This document shows, in pieces, positions 60,366-64,000 of a stretch of DNA of 64,000 nt; the first letter of the stretch is position 1; each line of letters begins with the position of its first letter. The notes beneath the pieces are model-generated. The model searched no databases. It saw only the letters and a list, made by a program, of their open reading frames with translations, and was not told the origin of the DNA. A program made the translations under genes and the position numbers. This DNA comes from Gemmatimonas groenlandica (GTDB taxonomy: Bacteria; Gemmatimonadota; Gemmatimonadetes; Gemmatimonadales; Gemmatimonadaceae). Location of the stretch: positions 3,100,001-3,164,000 of the forward strand of contig NZ_CP053085.1 of assembly GCF_013004105.1 (NCBI RefSeq). The letters are read 5' to 3'.

Positions 60366-60866
60366 TTACCGCGCCACCGGCAGCAGCTTCCCGTGCCAGC
60401 TGTCCGCCGCCGCCTTCTCGAAGCCGCTCCGATACGCGCCGACCGTGGTGATCGTGGTATCGAACACGAGAGTCTCCGGCACAACCGCACCAGCGGCCGC
60501 CGCTTCCCGAAACGCTGGCCGCGCGGCGGACACTACCGCGCCCGCCGCGTCTCGCCAATACACCGTGCCACCGCCCACGAGCGTCGTGCCGACCAGCGAT
60601 TCGATGTCACGGAGCACGTGAAAGAGCCCGTCGATCGAACACCCCGTCGCACCGGTGGCCGCTTCATTCACGCCGATCACGAGGAATCGATCGTCACGCC
60701 ACTCACGCGCACACACCAGCGGTGCGCCATGCGCGCGCCAGTTGGCGAGGTGGGCATCTACGGTGCCAAGCAGTGACTGCGCAGCGGCACCGACCACCGG
60801 TGCCGCTGCGCCAAATACCCACGCCCGCGCGTCGTCGGGCAGCGCGTCGAAATTCACCACGGGCAT
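60366..60866 (-). CDS. Conserved protein, family often labelled 'ABC transporter ATPase'
   Basis: 166 residues from ATG 60866, with GGAG 8 bases upstream. There is no P-loop, so the label used for its relatives in Bacteroidota does not fit. The family core is recognisable: WRAHGAPLVCAREWRDDRFLVI, then GATGCSIDGLFHVLRDIESLVG and GGTVYWRD. It is soluble. Its function is unknown. Its start lies 5 bases after the stop of the SPFH gene, so it is the third gene of that operon, and this context suggests a role linked to membrane microdomains. Confidence 0.65.
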   Translation of the reverse strand: MPVVNFDALPDDARAWVFGAAAPVVGAAAQSLLGTVDAHLANWRAHGAPLVCAREWRDDRFLVIGVNEAATGATGCSIDGLFHVLRDIESLVGTTLVGGGTVYWRDAAGAVVSAARPAFREAAAAGAVVPETLVFDTTITTVGAYRSGFEKAAADSWHGKLLPVAR

Positions 60867-60871
60867 CGCGA

Positions 60872-61840
60872 TTACTCCGGGCTCTTCGCGCCGGGGAGCT
60901 GCAGCATCGGCATCGCCCCACCGGTCACCTGCGGCATCTGCCCGTTCCAACGCTTGGCCATTTCGTACTGCACCAGCGTGCTCGTGATGCTCTTCGACAA
61001 CAAGTCGTTCGCGCGGGACTGCGCTTCGGCTTCCGCCATGATCGCCTTGGCACGACCGACGGCCTTGATGCTGTCACCCTGCGCCTGGAACGTGTTCTTC
61101 TGCAGCTCGTTCTGCGCCGTGAGCGCCTGTTGCTGCATGACGTTCTTGAGCGAGATGGCGTCCATGACGGCTTTCGGCGCGCGGAACTCGTTGAGCGTGA
61201 ACTGACGAACGTCGATGCCATAGGGGTCGAGCCGCTTCTGCAGATTGGCCTGCGAGCGCGTCACCACTTCCGCCTTCTTCGGACCGAGAATGGCGGCGAT
61301 CTCCTCGTTGCCGACCACTTCCTGCAGTGCCTGGCGAATTGCCTGCCGAATATAGCCGTGTGAAATCGTCTCCACATCGGTGCGGAAGGTTTGATACAGC
61401 GCCGGCACCTTGTCGGCGCGCAGTTCAAAGCTCATCGACACATCGAGCGACAGCGGCTGACCTTCCACCGAATTCACGTTGATTTCGTCGTTCTGCTCCG
61501 AGCCTTCCGTGCTCGCTTTCGTGAGCACCAGCGTCTGCATGTACGTCGGATATTCCTGGATCTGCGTCATGAGCGGGTTCCGCATATGAAAGCCGGGACC
61601 CAGCGGCGTGGGATCCACGCCGCCGCCGCCGCGATGGATCACGATACCCACGTGGCCCGGCTCGATGTACGTCACCGACGGTCGCACCAGAAAGAGCAGC
61701 ACGAGCAGCGCGACGAACGCGCCAGCGAGCTTTATGAAAATGCCGGCGCCACGACCACCGCCACCGCCCGGCATGCCCGTCAGCGGGTTGCGCATGGAGC
61801 TGCGAAGTTCGTCGAGCGTCGAATCAATCGATGTGGCCAT
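60872..61840 (-). CDS. SPFH/prohibitin-family membrane protein
   Basis: About 322 residues from ATG 61840, with AAGGAGG 7 bases upstream. A glycine-rich N-terminus (MPGGGGGRGAG) precedes one helix (FIKLAGAFVALLVLLFLV) and an SPFH/band-7 domain (SVTYIEPGHVGIVIHRGGGGV ... AIRQALQEVVGNEEIAAIL), then a long helical region (about 210-285: LKNVMQQQALTAQNELQKN) likely coiled. SPFH proteins oligomerise in the membrane and tune proteases. The zinc-ribbon gene overlaps its start by 17 bases and a conserved soluble protein follows. No FtsH or NfeD gene is adjacent. Confidence 0.9.
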   Translation of the reverse strand: MATSIDSTLDELRSSMRNPLTGMPGGGGGRGAGIFIKLAGAFVALLVLLFLVRPSVTYIEPGHVGIVIHRGGGGVDPTPLGPGFHMRNPLMTQIQEYPTYMQTLVLTKASTEGSEQNDEINVNSVEGQPLSLDVSMSFELRADKVPALYQTFRTDVETISHGYIRQAIRQALQEVVGNEEIAAILGPKKAEVVTRSQANLQKRLDPYGIDVRQFTLNEFRAPKAVMDAISLKNVMQQQALTAQNELQKNTFQAQGDSIKAVGRAKAIMAEAEAQSRANDLLSKSITSTLVQYEMAKRWNGQMPQVTGGAMPMLQLPGAKSPE

Positions 61841-62084
61841 GGACGGCCTCCTTGTAGCAATGAGAGCACAACGGTTCGCCCGTGGGGAGTCGCACGAGGT
61901 CTGCTTCGCGCTGCAACCCGTGAATCGGGCACGTGAGATCGGCTTGGCGATCGATGCGCTTGCGATTGGCCGTCTGCCGAATCCGGCGGCCAAATGGGGT
62001 AAAGCCCAGCGCCGTAACAAAAAGAGCGCCGAACACCGCCAGCAGGGCGATGAAGAGGGCGCTCTCGAGCATGATGGCGTTCAT
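61824..62084 (-). CDS. Small membrane protein with a zinc-binding tail
   Basis: 86 residues. One helix (MLESALFIALLAVFGALFVTALGF) is followed by a basic linker and a tail with cysteines in LTCPIHG and LCSHCYK, plus nearby histidines; this is a likely zinc ribbon facing the cytoplasm. Its function is unknown. It overlaps the SPFH gene start by 17 bases, so the two are coupled and probably interact. No ribosome site is visible before its ATG; the start is taken as ATG 62084. Confidence 0.7.
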   Translation of the reverse strand: MNAIMLESALFIALLAVFGALFVTALGFTPFGRRIRQTANRKRIDRQADLTCPIHGLQREADLVRLPTGEPLCSHCYKEAVHGHID

Positions 62085-62228
62085 ATAGTTACTGAATAGT
62101 ACGGTCTGCGCGTCGGAAAAGTGTCATCCATCGGCACGAGGTTGCCTTCACGCGGCCGCAACGTTCCCGTATCTCTATGTTCTACAATGAGATAGGCACC
62201 GGCGCCCAGTTGACCTCGACAAACGAAA

Positions 62229-62353
62229 AGCAACAGCCGGAACACGGAGAAAACGGATCTCACCGATCGCACTGATAAACCAAAAGCGTTTTTCGCTTAT
62301 CTGTGCGATCGGTATCATCCTCCCGGATCCGTGTTCCCGCTGTTGCCGTTGCT
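62229..62353. repeat. Imperfect palindrome at a gene end (family D)
   Basis: AGCAACAGCCGGAACACGGA near 62229 pairs with TCCGTGTTCCCGCTGTTGCC-like sequence at the right end, and CACCGATCGCACTGATAA pairs with TTATCTGTGCGATCGGT. The loop contains TTTTTCGC. It ends 5 bases before the stop codon of the minus-strand epimerase gene (62359) and probably ends its transcript. The rest of the 274-base gap shows no gene. Confidence 0.7.
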
Positions 62354-62358
62354 CTTGC

Positions 62359-63732
62359 CTACTCACCCAACTCAAACCGCAGCATCTGTTCAAGCTGCGG
62401 CAGTCGCCACACAAAGCCCGCGTCGCGCAGCACGCGCGGCTCCACACGCTGACTCGCGAGCACGGTGAGATTGGCCATCTCTTCTCCCAGCAACAGACGC
62501 AGCGCGAATGCCGGCGCATGCGCAATCGTAGGGCGACTCATCACGTCGCCTAGCACTTTCGTGAATTCGGCGTTCGTGACCGCGGTCGGCGCCACAATGT
62601 TGACCGGGCCGCGAATATCATCGCGCATGAGGCAGAAGTGGATCGCGCCGATCTCGTCGTCGAGCGCGATGGGGCTCACCCACTGTGTGCCGGGTCCGAG
62701 CGTACCGCCGGCGCCGTAGCGGAACAGCGGTGCTTGCGTGCCGAGTGCCCCGCCGGCAGCGCCTTGCACGATGCCCGTGCGCAGATGCACGACACGAATA
62801 CCCGCCTTCTCCGCCGGTGCGGTGCTCGCCTCCCAGGCGCGACCGACATCGGCGAGATAGTCGTCGCCGAGCGTGCTGCGCTCGTCGAGCACGTCGTCGC
62901 CGCGACTGCCATAGATCCCGATCGCCGAGCCACTGAGCAAAACGCGCGGCTTGCGTGAGAGCTGGGCGAGCGTGTGCGCCAACAGTGACGTGCCTTCCAC
63001 TCGACTGCTCTTGAGTGCTACGCGATGCTCCGCAGTCCAGCGCGATGCGATCGATGCACCGGCCAGATGAATCACCGCATCCACGCCTTCGAGTGAACGC
63101 GGATCGAGCTGAGCGCGCTCGGGGTTCCACTGGATGTCGTGACTGCCCGGCTTCGGCGCACTGCGTCCGATGCGGATCACCTCGTGTCCGCCCGTCGACA
63201 GAAACGCCGCGAGTTGCGTGCCGATGAAGCCGCTCGCGCCCGTAATAGCGATGCGCAGGCGTGGCCGGTCGTCGAACTGCGCGTGTCGCGCCAGATCCCC
63301 CAGCATCACCGCATGGCGATAGGCAAACACCCGCTCGAGCGTGCGTTGTGTGTAGCCACCGGCCACCGCGCTGCCGAGACCGCCGAGCGGCAGCTCATAG
63401 CGAATATGGTCGTCGAGCGTGCTCGCCTGGGCATCGATCGGCGCAAAGCCGTGGGTATGCTCCCACACCGAGAACGGTCCATCGCGCATCACATCGCGAA
63501 ACTGCCGGTTCGCGATGTAGTCCCGATGCTCGAGCGTCCATGTCGTGGGAAGGGGGCCGGCGTGCACCTGCAGCACCACCTTGGCACCATCGCGGATACC
63601 GCCGGTGTGCTCGAGCACCTTGGGGCGATCCCACGGCGGCGACAGACGCTCGAAGGCGCCTGGCCGTTCATGCCAGGCGAACAGCGCCTCGACGGGCACG
63701 GGGGCTTGCACCTGCTTCCGAAATTCCTGCAT
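62359..63732 (-). CDS. TIGR01777-family epimerase with N-terminal SRPBCC domain
   Basis: About 457 residues from ATG 63732. GTG codons just upstream are possible. Residues 1-150 resemble a SRPBCC/polyketide-cyclase-type lipid-binding domain (VPVEALFAWHERPGAFERLSPP). From about 160 the SDR domain follows: IAITGASGFIGTQLAAFL, VDAVIHLAGASIASRWT, SGSAIGIYGSRGDDVLDE (the S-x-x-YG segment) and a DUF1731 C-terminal domain with AHAPAFALRLLLGEEM. This fusion is common in TIGR01777 proteins. The function is unknown, possibly lipid or sugar modification. The AlkA gene ends 50 bases upstream. Confidence 0.88.
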   Translation of the reverse strand: MQEFRKQVQAPVPVEALFAWHERPGAFERLSPPWDRPKVLEHTGGIRDGAKVVLQVHAGPLPTTWTLEHRDYIANRQFRDVMRDGPFSVWEHTHGFAPIDAQASTLDDHIRYELPLGGLGSAVAGGYTQRTLERVFAYRHAVMLGDLARHAQFDDRPRLRIAITGASGFIGTQLAAFLSTGGHEVIRIGRSAPKPGSHDIQWNPERAQLDPRSLEGVDAVIHLAGASIASRWTAEHRVALKSSRVEGTSLLAHTLAQLSRKPRVLLSGSAIGIYGSRGDDVLDERSTLGDDYLADVGRAWEASTAPAEKAGIRVVHLRTGIVQGAAGGALGTQAPLFRYGAGGTLGPGTQWVSPIALDDEIGAIHFCLMRDDIRGPVNIVAPTAVTNAEFTKVLGDVMSRPTIAHAPAFALRLLLGEEMANLTVLASQRVEPRVLRDAGFVWRLPQLEQMLRFELGE

Positions 63733-63781
63733 CGACACGAGCACTCTCCACTGCGGCGACCCGCATTCACCGGCCCCTGCG

Positions 63782-64000
63782 CTACCAGCCGCCGGCGTCC
63801 TCGAGATCGAGGACCCGCCAGCAGTACCAACTGGCAACGCTTGCCCACGGACGCCAGTTCCGCGCCACCTTCTCGAGGCGGTCCGCCTCCGGTAGCGCTC
63901 GCATGCGATAGATCCGCTGTGCGCCCTTTCGCACGCCAAGGTCGAGCACCGGGAGCACATCGGGACGGCCGAGCCGGAACATCAGAAACATCTGCGCCGT
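63782..64000 (-). CDS. alkA: DNA-3-methyladenine glycosylase II (AlkA), C-terminal part
   Basis: Only the last 72 residues are in the window; the frame is open to the right edge. [20 protein letters not shown], then [11 protein letters not shown], is the helix-hairpin-helix and catalytic-aspartate region of AlkA (D in VLPVLDLGV is the catalytic residue in the family), and [14 protein letters not shown] is the usual C-terminus. AlkA removes alkylated purines from DNA. The stop lies 49 bases before the SDR-family gene start on the same strand. Confidence 0.9.
   Translation of the reverse strand, partial: TAQMFLMFRLGRPDVLPVLDLGVRKGAQRIYRMRALPEADRLEKVARNWRPWASVASWYCWRVLDLEDAGGW

Overview
The window is 64 kb of dense, high-GC bacterial chromosome. 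By eye it carries about 64 protein genes, one of them frameshifted. I saw no rRNA, tRNA, CRISPR array, insertion sequence or prophage. The style suggests a Gemmatimonadota (Gemmatimonas-like) genome: many exported proteins whose mature part starts after AxA, outer-membrane beta-barrels, exported M20 and TldD-type peptidases, a secreted PIG-L deacetylase, several SSS sodium symporters, TonB-dependent uptake and intergenic palindromes. That placement is an inference from gene content, not a search result.

Layout. 1-3164 (+): a CoA-thioester catabolic operon (acyl-CoA dehydrogenase tail, benzoate/aminobenzoate-type CoA ligase, RidA-like protein, enoyl-CoA hydratase). 3154-8157 (-): beta-barrel, NTF2-like exported protein, von Willebrand A protein, small membrane protein and an SSS symporter. 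8246-13078: MalQ, superinfection-immunity-like membrane protein, acetyltransferase, beta-barrel and a Tat-exported protein. 13241-16309 (-): a TldD/TldE-type peptidase pair whose second gene is frameshifted. 16539-22659: M20 peptidase, ANTAR regulator with a hybrid histidine kinase, and a second SSS symporter preceded by a 35-residue membrane microprotein. 22775-29620 (-): PIG-L deacetylase, 2-oxoglutarate dehydrogenase E1, GAF histidine kinase. 29659-32847: small membrane and methyltransferase genes and a VapBC toxin-antitoxin. 32924-37253: M20 dipeptidase, then an ECF sigma/RskA-type anti-sigma pair divergent from a fasciclin protein. 37603-41044: a thiamine module (TonB receptor under a TPP riboswitch, PnuC/PnuT-type transporter, NadR-like kinase). 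41037-48377: DUF6526 protein, RmlB-like dehydratase, RlmL-type methyltransferase, GGDEF-EAL protein, MsrPQ. 48493-56608: aldo/keto reductase, beta-barrels, an AraC regulator divergent from a three-gene unit, and an HlyD-ABC exporter operon. 56674-64000: SufE, PlsC, an epimerase/DHDPS-like pair, an SPFH-protein operon, a TIGR01777 epimerase and the tail of AlkA.

Three themes stand out. (1) Many gene ends carry long palindromes. Two families occur twice each (13099 and 22641; 34581 and 37309), others once (37504, 42569, 60252, 62229), and three short hairpins hold a stop codon in the loop (10863, 18016, 49466). (2) Several modules can be read as units: thiamine uptake and salvage, the sigma/anti-sigma/fasciclin set, an SPFH operon, and symporters with tiny membrane partners. 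(3) Some individual genes break family rules: a RidA homologue without its catalytic arginine, a TldE-type gene frameshifted by a 4-bp tandem duplication, and a 57-nt hairpin running from one gene's stop codon through the next gene's start codon.
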